40,958 nucleotides of DNA. Origin: Bacteroidota bacterium. Its GTDB lineage: Bacteria > Bacteroidota > Bacteroidia > Bacteroidales > VadinHA17. This document shows, piece by piece, positions 8,701 to 14,425 of this stretch; the stretch's first letter is position 1, and each line of letters opens with the position of its first letter. A model generated the notes under the pieces. It worked only from the letters and a program-made list of their open reading frames with translations, did not search any database and was not told where the DNA came from. The translations under genes were made by a program, and so were the position numbers. The DNA lies in assembly GCA_029564935.1 (NCBI GenBank), contig JAKQPD010000094.1, positions 1-40,958 of the forward strand, given 5' to 3'.

Positions 8701-10504
8701 AACTGTTATTGCCATGATCCCGCTGGCAATGGGGAAAGCTGAATTTATATCAGTTATCGGCGCTTCATTTGCAGTAACAGTAATCGGAGGCCTTACTCTC
8801 AGCACTCTTCTTACACTTGTATTCATACCTACATTTTATTCGGGCCTTGAAAATGCCCTCGATTGGTTCAGATCACTCGACTGGAAGAATAAAATTATCC
8901 AGCTGGGTATACTTGCTTTATTAATATTCCTTATTTATACAAGGATTGACAAATTTGTCTGGAAGCTTATTACAACCATTCTCTCGGTAATAATCGTTCC
9001 GGCATCAGCCTGGTTCATAATGAACAGCCTGAGAAAGGCCAGGGAAACTGTCATTCCTCCCGATGAAGAAATAAACATCCGTGTTCAGAGTCTTGTAAAG
9101 ATCTACGACAGGGAAAACAGGTGGGCACGTGAATGGAAAGCGGGTGCACGGATAAGGGAAAGGCTCGGGCTTGAAAAGAAGATTACTAGCTGGCAGGATC
9201 TGACGCGGATAAGCTGGCAACTGCCCCTTTTCGGGTTTATGATTTACTTCACCTATTTTTATCTGAATAAAGGATTCTGGATCTTCTGGTTCAGCATAGC
9301 TTCATGGTTCTTTCTATCTGCTATCTGGAGCCGTTTCAGGGAATTGTTCATAAGTATGACAAAGGAAGGCCAGCGAGGGCTACTGAAAAAAATGATCCCC
9401 TTAACAGATTTTATGGTTTTCTGGATCATTCCCTTTCTGAATCTCGTCTTCTTCCAGATAAAATGGGATAACCTGGCCGTGGTACTGATACTTGGATTTC
9501 TTTGGTTTACCGGGTTATTCATATATAAGACCGGGGTGATGCTCTCCGGTGAGAATATAGATATTTACAGGCTGGAGGGCCGGTTCAAAGGACTGAGAAA
9601 AACAATATACAAGATAGTTTCTGCAGTTCCGCTGATAGGTAAGAAGAAGAAGCCGTTCAAGGCTCTCAGTTGTGTTTCTCTGAATATCGGTAACGGTATG
9701 TTCGGCTTACTCGGACCGAACGGAGCAGGAAAAACGACACTTATGAGGATCATCTGCGGAATACTCGAGCAAAGCTATGGCAAGGTCTGGATAAATGGCC
9801 TCGATACCCAGAAGAAACGTGAGGAACTTCAGGGCCTGATCGGATATCTCCCGCAGGAATTCGGAAGTTATGAGAATATGACAGCTCATGAATACCTTCA
9901 TTATCTGGCGATGCTTAAAAATATTACAGATGCCGCCACGAGGGAGGAACGGGTAACATACGTTCTGAAGGCTGTCCATATGGAGGAAAGAAGACATGAA
10001 AAGATCAGTTCCTATTCCGGCGGGATGAAACAGAGAATGGGTATTGCCCAGATCCTTCTTCATCTGCCAAGGATTCTTGTAGTTGATGAACCTACAGCAG
10101 GGCTGGATCCGCGTGAGAGGATCAGGTTCAGGAATCTTCTCGTCGAATTAAGCCGTGAACGTGTTATAATCTTTTCGACACATATAATCGAGGATATTTC
10201 AAGTTCATGCAACCAGGTAGCAGTCCTCAATAAAGGAAAGTTAAGGTATCTCGGAAAACCTATTGATATGACAAAGGAAGCAGAAGGGCATGTATGGCAA
10301 TTCAGAATACCTGCAAAGGATTTCGCGAAATTTGTTGAAGAGCATCTGGTTGTCCATCACATGTCGGAAGGTGAAAGTGTGAGGGTCAGAGTAATTTCAG
10401 AAACGCAGCCGTGGGAAAATGCCGTAGCCGCCACTCCTAATCTCGAGGATGCATACCTGTGGCTGCTCCGGAAAAAAGATAATAATGGAAAAACCTTAAA
10501 TTAA
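5750..10504 (+). CDS. RND permease fused to extra membrane helices and an ABC-type ATPase
   Basis: One uninterrupted 1584-residue frame. Residues 1-1035 are a complete RND permease (TM4 motif GMLVDNSVVVLENIY with Asp398; VVVNNGIILIDY in the second half). Two more hydrophobic segments follow at about 1050-1095. Residues 1110-1119 (IRVQSLVKIY) look like the first strand and A-loop Tyr of an ABC ATPase, but then about 180 residues follow with four hydrophobic segments (about 1158-1175, 1177-1195, 1215-1237, 1243-1266) before the domain resumes at 1304. The ATPase has Walker A GPNGAGKTT (1322-1330), Q-loop YLPQEFG, signature YSGGMKQRMG (from 1422), Walker B ILVVDEP (1442-1448) and H-loop His1478, so it looks catalytically intact. 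The C-terminal tail (NLEDAYLWLL) matches that of exporter-type ATPases paired with ABC-2 permeases. A candidate ABC-2 partner lies 320 bases downstream. Inferred role: an efflux pump with both proton-driven and ATP-driven modules. Confidence 0.9.
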   Translation: MDFILKRRILIIMLFAGLTMLGYVSYKKLPVELIPNPELPTLIVRVGTPLEMDPAYIETQAVIPLEGAIGTLDDIEKIETNITSNFGVITIYYTQKADLKYASLKLQEKIDVVKNSIPEDFLISVIRIDLDQMINQFMSLQIRGEGGVDRIRNIADREIKPKLENIDGIAGVQVYGGQENSIEVRLDERACKANGITMGQVRTLLNNNGKEKTFAGRVVDGSNEFFVNITSEYTDVGDIGRIIVRQEGPVLLRDIAEIFYGVREETSFSRVNGMDAVTINLVNDNQANLIKLSDNALTVINKINREMAPQGVEIVVQYNGAETMEENINQIINLAITGGFLAILILWFFLRNLRLVSIIAVSIPVSVYTAFNFFYAAGISINSLTLVGIALAVGMLVDNSVVVLENIYRLAGSGKDTETSVKQGTTEVIRAIVASTLTTVIVFMPFIFTSGYLIRIIGKNIGVSIISTLLVSLVVALMFIPMATNYLLSMRSIGNAQIFKKLSIHDRLIQAYFLILKASMKKPAATIIGTLVIFFAALLISLTLSISSSSEIETPDFRLSVNMPSGSTLEKTDAVVAEIESRLASVPEKEDIVSRIGEDNATVTISLKEDWDRDSKRSLPEIKNEILEKTKNISSAGISMDNISTSGGFTSSGDGAETVNPGSGFMRMLGIGRESESIIIKGQDFGQMKDLADDIRTNVDELESIDNISVNVQDNKPEVQLHFDMDYIARNNFSLINLSSALATFGREYSSGAVFRQGNERYDIIIKYAYADTVEDKNTDKSIDDLKRLEVSNSAGAIMEMDELAGIIFGYGMGNIHRENQEKRATVTYSFKSEISSSKDLLEGARSEIESVIAGLAIPSGIAVEVVHEEDQFREFYKLIGIAFLLIFMILASVFESLTLPFVLLFSIPLAALGSLIALILTGNSLLNANTLMGFLILLGVVVNNGIILIDYTNILRKRGNRRSRALMMAGVARIRPILITASTTVIAMIPLAMGKAEFISVIGASFAVTVIGGLTLSTLLTLVFIPTFYSGLENALDWFRSLDWKNKIIQLGILALLIFLIYTRIDKFVWKLITTILSVIIVPASAWFIMNSLRKARETVIPPDEEINIRVQSLVKIYDRENRWAREWKAGARIRERLGLEKKITSWQDLTRISWQLPLFGFMIYFTYFYLNKGFWIFWFSIASWFFLSAIWSRFRELFISMTKEGQRGLLKKMIPLTDFMVFWIIPFLNLVFFQIKWDNLAVVLILGFLWFTGLFIYKTGVMLSGENIDIYRLEGRFKGLRKTIYKIVSAVPLIGKKKKPFKALSCVSLNIGNGMFGLLGPNGAGKTTLMRIICGILEQSYGKVWINGLDTQKKREELQGLIGYLPQEFGSYENMTAHEYLHYLAMLKNITDAATREERVTYVLKAVHMEERRHEKISSYSGGMKQRMGIAQILLHLPRILVVDEPTAGLDPRERIRFRNLLVELSRERVIIFSTHIIEDISSSCNQVAVLNKGKLRYLGKPIDMTKEAEGHVWQFRIPAKDFAKFVEEHLVVHHMSEGESVRVRVISETQPWENAVAATPNLEDAYLWLLRKKDNNGKTLN

Positions 10505-10823
10505 AATCTTTATGTTATTTGTAAAATCCAATTGTGTGTGTTGAAAATAACCCTTCCCCCTGCCCCCTTCCCTTAAGGCTAAGGGAATGGGTGCGCTGGA
10601 ATAAATTGAGAATAATTAAACCTTTGTGCTCTTTGATAACCTTTGTGCCCTACTATATAACTCACCCCTAAATCCCTGCCTTCGCTGTCGCTTCGGCAGG
10701 CAGGCCCCAGGGGGGACTTTTAAATCTGAGCGCCCTATAGGGGTAAGGAGTGGCAAGAAGGGCAGGAGTTATTATAGTTGATGTTCCTGAGTTCTTTAAG
10801 GTGGTAAACTTTGTGGTTAAACA
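10505..10823. other. 319-base gap with G/C-run hairpins and degenerate CTTTGTG repeats, no gene
   Basis: No coding potential seen. It contains a perfect stem-loop TTCCCTTA-AGGC-TAAGGGAA at 10568-10587 without a T-run; a hairpin CCTGCC..GGCAGG around 10676-10703 followed by CCCCAGGGGGG; and degenerate copies of CTTTGTG-containing text around 10616-10650 (AACCTTTGTGC twice) and 10795-10820 (ACTTTGTGGTTAAA) ending just before the next start codon. The region separates the fusion gene from the ABC-2 gene and may hold a terminator or promoter; no clear TAnnTTTG promoter was found. Confidence 0.5.
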
Positions 10824-11540
10824 ATGAAAATAAACAATTTATACAACTATTTTACTTTAGTCCGAAAAATGATCCTCTACAATCTCCGGATCATCTTTGC
10901 CAATAAATTCATCTGGTTCCTTGCCGGAGCAGTAGCCTTCTATCTTGGATTATCAGTAATTTATGTCCTCTCAAATGATGTATCGAGAATGAAAGACCTG
11001 TACGGTGTATTTCTCTTCTCAGGAATATTGCTGGTCTTCTATCCTGCTGTCTTCGGGATCCAGAACGATCAGGACGCACGGACGATAGAAATACTCTTCG
11101 GTATTCCTGACTACAGGTATAAGGTCTGGTTGGTCAGAATCATTCTGATCTTTGTAATTACCACTCTGATAATGCTTTTGTTCACTTTCCTGTCAAATAT
11201 TTTAATAATTAAATTTAATTTTCTTGAAGTGACCGTCCAGGTAATGATGCCTGTGATCTTCCTTGGTATGATGGCTTTCATGCTATCCACAGTCATCCGC
11301 AACGGTAACGGCACTGCTGTTGTTATGATGATTTTCGGTCTTTTCTTTTTAATACTGCAGGACCCGCTGAGGAAGAGCCAGTGGAATGTATTTCTCAATC
11401 CGTTTAACCCTGCATATGATGTAAATGAAACAACCTGGGCACTTATTACGCTGAAAAACAGGATCATACTATTTACAGGATCAATAATTTTCCTGCTTGC
11501 GGCATTGCTTAATCTTCAGAAGAGGGAGAAGTTCATGTAA
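10824..11540 (+). CDS. ABC-2 type transporter membrane subunit
   Basis: A 238-residue integral membrane protein with about six hydrophobic segments (about 30-50, 62-80, 100-125, 135-155, 165-180, 215-232) and the ABC-2 layout: a cytoplasmic amphipathic N-terminus, TM1, then a soluble stretch with QNDQDARTIEILFGIPDYRYKVWLVRI, which resembles the TIEILL.. coupling-helix region of ABC-2/NosY-like permeases. A second possible start is Met16 (base 10869). It has no ATPase of its own; the nearest is the C-terminal ABC domain of the preceding RND-ABC fusion, so pairing with that domain is the simplest inference. Its stop codon is followed immediately by a heptanucleotide repeat array. ABC-2 assignment is good; partner assignment is inference. 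Confidence 0.8.
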   Translation: MKINNLYNYFTLVRKMILYNLRIIFANKFIWFLAGAVAFYLGLSVIYVLSNDVSRMKDLYGVFLFSGILLVFYPAVFGIQNDQDARTIEILFGIPDYRYKVWLVRIILIFVITTLIMLLFTFLSNILIIKFNFLEVTVQVMMPVIFLGMMAFMLSTVIRNGNGTAVVMMIFGLFFLILQDPLRKSQWNVFLNPFNPAYDVNETTWALITLKNRIILFTGSIIFLLAALLNLQKREKFM

Positions 11541-11733
11541 GCGGTTAGCGGCTGGCGGTGTACGGCGAGCGGCGGGCGGCGTGAGGCATGAGGCGTGAGG
11601 TGTGAGGCGTGAGGTGTGAGGCGTGAGGCGTGAGGCGTGAGGTGTGAGGCGTGAGGTGTGAGGCGTGAGGCGTGAGGCGTGAGGCGTGAGGCGTGAGGCG
11701 TGAGGCGTGAGGCGTGAGGCGTGAGGCGTGAGG
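11541..11733. repeat. Heptanucleotide tandem array A, about 27 units, starting at a stop codon
   Basis: Beginning at the base after the ABC-2 stop codon, the sequence runs in seven-base register: six diverged GCGG-type units (GCGGTTA, GCGGCTG, GCGGTGT, ACGGCGA, GCGGCGG, GCGGCGT) and then near-perfect GAGGCGT units alternating early on with GAGGTGT. The 11580-11733 part is exactly 22 units. Any reading frame through it gives a seven-residue repeat (for example LTPHASR on the minus strand), which is a by-product of the heptamer and not a gene. The array resembles the short tandemly repeated repetitive sequences described in cyanobacteria; function unknown. Confidence 0.92.
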
Positions 11734-11863
11734 TTTGATTTTAAGGTATTCTGCAGTATTAAAATTAATGGGAACAATTTCCGGTTAATTTTGTCTGGCA
11801 GATTGTTAAGCGGAATAAAACCGTTTGTATATTTTTGCTGCTTTATTATCTATCTATATACCT

Positions 11864-12232
11864 ATGGGCCGTTACGCGAATAACCATCTTATCAGGGAAG
11901 AGTCTGTTGCCTTTGAAACCAGGCTTCACTGGATCACTTTCCTTACACTTAAATCGATATTTACCCTTACTCTTGCAGCCTGGTTTGACAGATGGTTCTC
12001 TGAATTTGTAATTACGAACCGGAGGATAATAATCAAAACGGGAATAATTGGAAGGGAAACATTTGAGATGAATCTTTCAAAAATTGAAAGTGTGAATGTT
12101 GACCAGTCAATTATGGGACGTATTTTTAATTACGGATCCATCACAATTATAGGTTCAGGCGGGACTAAAGAAAGCTTCCATAAGATCGCAAAGCCCCTGG
12201 CCTTCAGGAAGGCATTTCAGGAGCTCTGCTGA
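11864..12232 (+). CDS. Small PH-domain (bPH2, YdbS-like) membrane protein
   Basis: About 122 residues from the Met in MGRYANNHLIREE; an upstream Met at 11825 gives 13 more residues (MYIFAALL..) but family members normally begin near the chosen start. The C-terminal 75 residues are a clear bacterial PH-like domain: ITNRRIIIKTG, MNLSKIESVNVDQSI, GRIFNYGSI, GSGGTKESF and KPLAFRKAF. The region between LHWITF and SEFVITN is short, holding one modest hydrophobic stretch (LKSIFTLTLAAWF) where related proteins usually have two membrane helices, so membrane attachment may be altered. The gene stands alone after the heptamer array, with 130 bases of unremarkable sequence before it. Function of these proteins is not well defined. 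Confidence 0.72.
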   Translation: MGRYANNHLIREESVAFETRLHWITFLTLKSIFTLTLAAWFDRWFSEFVITNRRIIIKTGIIGRETFEMNLSKIESVNVDQSIMGRIFNYGSITIIGSGGTKESFHKIAKPLAFRKAFQELC

Positions 12233-12285
12233 AAATTTTGTCTAAAATCCATCTGGCAGTTTCATCTGCAGAACCTTGCTGAATA

Positions 12286-13194
12286 TCAACGGCCGGAGAG
12301 CCAGAACAGGCAATCAAGAACAAACCTGTTCTGGAATTTATTTGTAAATGTAAAGGAAAGTTCGCGGTTAGTCCCGGTTTCATAATCTATATCATTATGA
12401 CCCATATTTATATAGACCATTTTATAATTTCTGTTTGTCCAGGCTACCGGATAATAACCATCATGCCAGATTTCATGCTTTTTGGGGCCGGTCCCGAGAG
12501 GGAAGCTTGATGGATCGACTGAAAGCAGGATCTCTATATCCTTATCCATCCGGAGATCATTTTCCCATTTATACCATTCATTCGGAGATGAAATAAATTT
12601 CTGCGGGAGCTTTTTCGTGGCCGGATGTTTCCTGTGTTCAACCCTTAATAACGCAGATGTCGGACGCCATGTATTTCCGGTGTATGCTCCGCAACCCAGG
12701 AACTGATCCTGATACCATTCCCAGTTATCAGGAATTGCCGAAGGTGTCAGGGCAAAGGCTGCAAAATGAAATCCCATCCATGCACCACCTTTCTCCATGT
12801 ACTCCCTGAAAGCTTCTCTCTGCTCTGTTGATTCCGGCCGGGAATCGAGAAAAATGACTATACGGTAACCGGAAAGAAATTCCGGATTCAGATCATTCCA
12901 GTTTCGCGTAGTATCAAAAACAAACCCGTTATTAGCAGCCACCCCTGAAAACCAGCTCTTAGCCTCTTTAACAAAGCTGATATGGGCTTTATCATTGCGT
13001 GCAGAATAAAATGCAATTACCTTAAAATCCGATTCCTTTTCAGGCTTAAAGGATGAATTTACAGACAATATTATTGAAAGAAGGATATAAAATATTCTCC
13101 CGTAATACCCTGATGAAGCTCTGCTATCCAAATTCTGCAAGTCTGATGTTTTTTGCAATAAAGATAATAAATTTACTTCTCTAGTTATTCTCAT
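12286..13194 (-). CDS. Secreted or membrane-anchored ThuA-like domain protein
   Basis: A 302-residue protein whose body matches the ThuA-like (trehalose-utilisation, class I glutamine-amidotransferase-fold) family: VIAFYSARNDKAH at the first strand, YRIVIFLDSRP, the EYMEKGGAWMGFHFAA nucleophile-elbow region (a residue other than Cys occupies this position, as is usual in ThuA), EWYKWENDLR, PVAWTNRNYKMVYINMGHN and the C-terminal NRFVLDCLFWLSGR. It is preceded by about 55 residues with one hydrophobic stretch (RIFYILLSIILSV, about 33-45) that may be a signal peptide; the true start could lie further in at a non-ATG codon. In Bacteroidota ThuA-like proteins are often linked to carbohydrate breakdown, but no such neighbours occur here. 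It stands alone on the minus strand. Confidence 0.78.
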   Translation of the reverse strand: MRITREVNLLSLLQKTSDLQNLDSRASSGYYGRIFYILLSIILSVNSSFKPEKESDFKVIAFYSARNDKAHISFVKEAKSWFSGVAANNGFVFDTTRNWNDLNPEFLSGYRIVIFLDSRPESTEQREAFREYMEKGGAWMGFHFAAFALTPSAIPDNWEWYQDQFLGCGAYTGNTWRPTSALLRVEHRKHPATKKLPQKFISSPNEWYKWENDLRMDKDIEILLSVDPSSFPLGTGPKKHEIWHDGYYPVAWTNRNYKMVYINMGHNDIDYETGTNRELSFTFTNKFQNRFVLDCLFWLSGR

Positions 13195-13397
13195 TATTTT
13201 TCAGAGACATAATGAATGGATTGAGCTTACATCATCAACCTTTGAATATCAGATAAATAATCCCCTGTAAAACGTATTATAATACGTTTTTTAATACGTT
13301 TTTTAATACGTTTTTTCAATTGGTCCCTTTTTTTGCCAGTATGGCATATGGTATTGTAGGTAAAGATTCTGGTGAATGATTTAATACCTCGTAGAGG
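13195..13397. other. Gene-free stretch with a 12-base A/T repeat and palindrome
   Basis: Three exact AATACGTTTTTT units lie at 13281-13316, preceded by an inverted half so that 13271-13288 reads as the perfect palindrome AACGTATTATAATACGTT. On either strand the palindrome is followed by T residues, so it could terminate transcription, for instance of the DUF2177-like remnant to its right on the minus strand; it also lies upstream of the ThuA-like gene and could be an operator. The remaining bases show no further feature. Confidence 0.6.
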
Positions 13398-13553
13398 TTA
13401 TGGAAAAAAAATACCTGCCGCGTACCAGTTAACGTCAGCTCTCATAAGATGACCTAAATGCCTGTTATAAAACTTTTTAGCTACAAATGCAAGCCATACG
13501 ATATCAATTGAAAAAAATACAGGCAGGGCTATTAAGAAAAGCTTAAAGAACAT
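13398..13553 (-). pseudogene. Truncated DUF2177-like membrane protein remnant (51 codons)
   Basis: Reading the minus strand from the ATG at 13553 gives 51 residues: FFKLFLIALPVFFSIDIVWL, then KKFYNRHLGHLMRADVNWYAAGIFF, then Pro and a stop. This matches the opening of DUF2177 proteins, with the first membrane helix carrying an acidic IDxxWL motif, the FY..HLG..M loop and the start of the second helix. Full-length relatives run to roughly 130 residues. The frame stops just after a run of eight T residues; dropping one T extends the frame by about 30 codons, but those residues do not look like the missing helices. It is therefore a 5' fragment whose rest has been lost, although a very small membrane protein cannot be excluded. 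Resemblance is from memory of the family. Confidence 0.55.
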
Positions 13554-13674
13554 GGTTTTCAGTTTTTATCTGTTTATGTAAAGTTAATAAAACGATCCTA
13601 TTTCACCTTAATGTTGATTCTGATAATCCATTTTCCCTAACTTTACTTCTTTAAAAAATTTAAAATTTCAGAAA

Positions 13675-13962
13675 ATGATCTTATCGGCATGTGGATTAGT
13701 TTGCAGTGACTGCGAATTTTTCAGTAAAACCTGTTCGGGGTGTATCGAGGTTAAAGGGTCGCCTTTCTGGGCAAAGGAAATGATACCTGATAAGGTATGC
13801 CCCCTTTATGATTGTTCAGTAAACAAGAAAGGATTTGCTAATTGTGGTGGTTGCACAGAGCTTCCTTGTAAAATGTTCAGGGATATGAAAGATCCCAATT
13901 CGACAGAAGAGCAGCATCAACAGTCGATAATTACACGTGTGGCGGCGCTGCGTGGGAACTGA
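13675..13962 (+). CDS. Small cysteine-rich DUF3795 protein
   Basis: A 95-residue protein with ten cysteines: C6, C10, C13, C20, C23, C42, C47, C57, C60 and C65. The order CGLVCSDCEFF, CSGC, CPLYDC, CGGC and ELPCKMF is the DUF3795 pattern, a family of short proteins common in anaerobes and thought to bind zinc or an iron-sulfur cluster; its role is not established. The start sits directly after an A/T-rich leader with a promoter-like TAACTTTA at 13638-13645 (one mismatch to TAnnTTTG). The stop codon TGA is in phase with a heptanucleotide repeat that follows at once. Confidence 0.85.
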   Translation: MILSACGLVCSDCEFFSKTCSGCIEVKGSPFWAKEMIPDKVCPLYDCSVNKKGFANCGGCTELPCKMFRDMKDPNSTEEQHQQSIITRVAALRGN

Positions 13963-14020
13963 GTGGTGAGTCTTGAGCGATGAGTGATGAGCCCTGAGCT
14001 CTGAGCCCTGAGCCCTGAGC
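13963..14020. repeat. Heptanucleotide tandem array B, about 8 units, starting at a stop codon
   Basis: Directly after the TGA stop of the DUF3795 gene the sequence keeps seven-base register: GTGGTGA, GTCTTGA, GCGATGA, GTGATGA, GCCCTGA, GCTCTGA, GCCCTGA, GCCCTGA. Units become more regular with distance from the stop. The GAGCCCT/GAGCTCT unit recurs in array C at 18110-18147. It ends about 18 bases before the next start codon and so occupies the whole intergenic gap. Confidence 0.88.
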
Positions 14021-14038
14021 AAAAAGTAAATAACAGCC

Positions 14039-14425
14039 ATGAAAGAAATAGCAATTATCTCAGCCAGCGTAAGGATGGGCAGACTTAGCCACAGGGTGGC
14101 TCTCTATTTTAAGAGATATCTTGAATGTAATAATCTTGCCAATGCCGAGATACTGGATCTGAAAGAATATAATTTCCCGGTTTTTGATGAAAGGCATCAC
14201 AAGCCTGTTGCGATATCAACTGTATCGGACGGCAGCTTCGGAGGTTCCCAGGTACTTACTTCTTTGCAGTTTTCACTCTGGAAAATGAAAATAAGGACAG
14301 TAACTGCAATGTTTCCCGTACCACGTGTAATGAATGCTTTCGATGAAAATGGAATTCCCTCTGACAAGGAAGCCACGGACAAACGTGCAGCAAATTTCAT
14401 AAAAGCCTTGCTGGAATCTAAATGA
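14039..14425 (+). CDS. NAD(P)H-dependent FMN reductase-like protein with internal in-frame deletion
   Basis: A 128-residue protein. The N-terminus (EIAIISASVRMGRLSHRVAL, then AEILDLKEYNFPVFDER) and the C-terminus (KPVAISTVSDG, FGGSQVLTSLQFSLWKM, MFPVPRVMNAFDENGIP, DKRAANFIKALL) match the NADPH-dependent FMN reductase (flavodoxin-like) family, whose members are usually about 170-190 residues. The roughly 55-60 residues that should lie between PVFDER and KPVAIS, including the central strand and the PEYNGG-type flavin-binding loop, are absent, with the join near base 14197 and no frameshift. Either the gene is decaying or it makes a truncated protein that cannot bind FMN in the usual way. It overlaps the convergent metallophosphoesterase gene by eight bases. 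Family assignment is good; loss of function is inferred. Confidence 0.75.
   Translation: MKEIAIISASVRMGRLSHRVALYFKRYLECNNLANAEILDLKEYNFPVFDERHHKPVAISTVSDGSFGGSQVLTSLQFSLWKMKIRTVTAMFPVPRVMNAFDENGIPSDKEATDKRAANFIKALLESK

Noticed and set aside
5750..10504. RND-ABC fusion as an artefact of a missed frameshift
   Set aside because: The frame is continuous through RND, linker helices and ATPase, and the segment from 1035 to 1304 reads as sensible membrane protein in the same frame; still worth read-level confirmation.
11541..11733. CRISPR array
   Set aside because: Units are seven bases, contiguous, with no spacers, and no cas genes are near; the same holds for the other arrays and for the 72-base repeat.
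11481..11777. 98-codon minus-strand frame with LTPHASR heptapeptide repeats
   Set aside because: It is a translation of the heptanucleotide array; a seven-base repeat yields a seven-residue repeat in every open frame, and it overlaps the end of the ABC-2 gene.
13195..13674. tRNA or other structured RNA gene in the gap
   Set aside because: No cloverleaf-like pairing or conserved TTCGA-type arm was seen there or in the other gaps.
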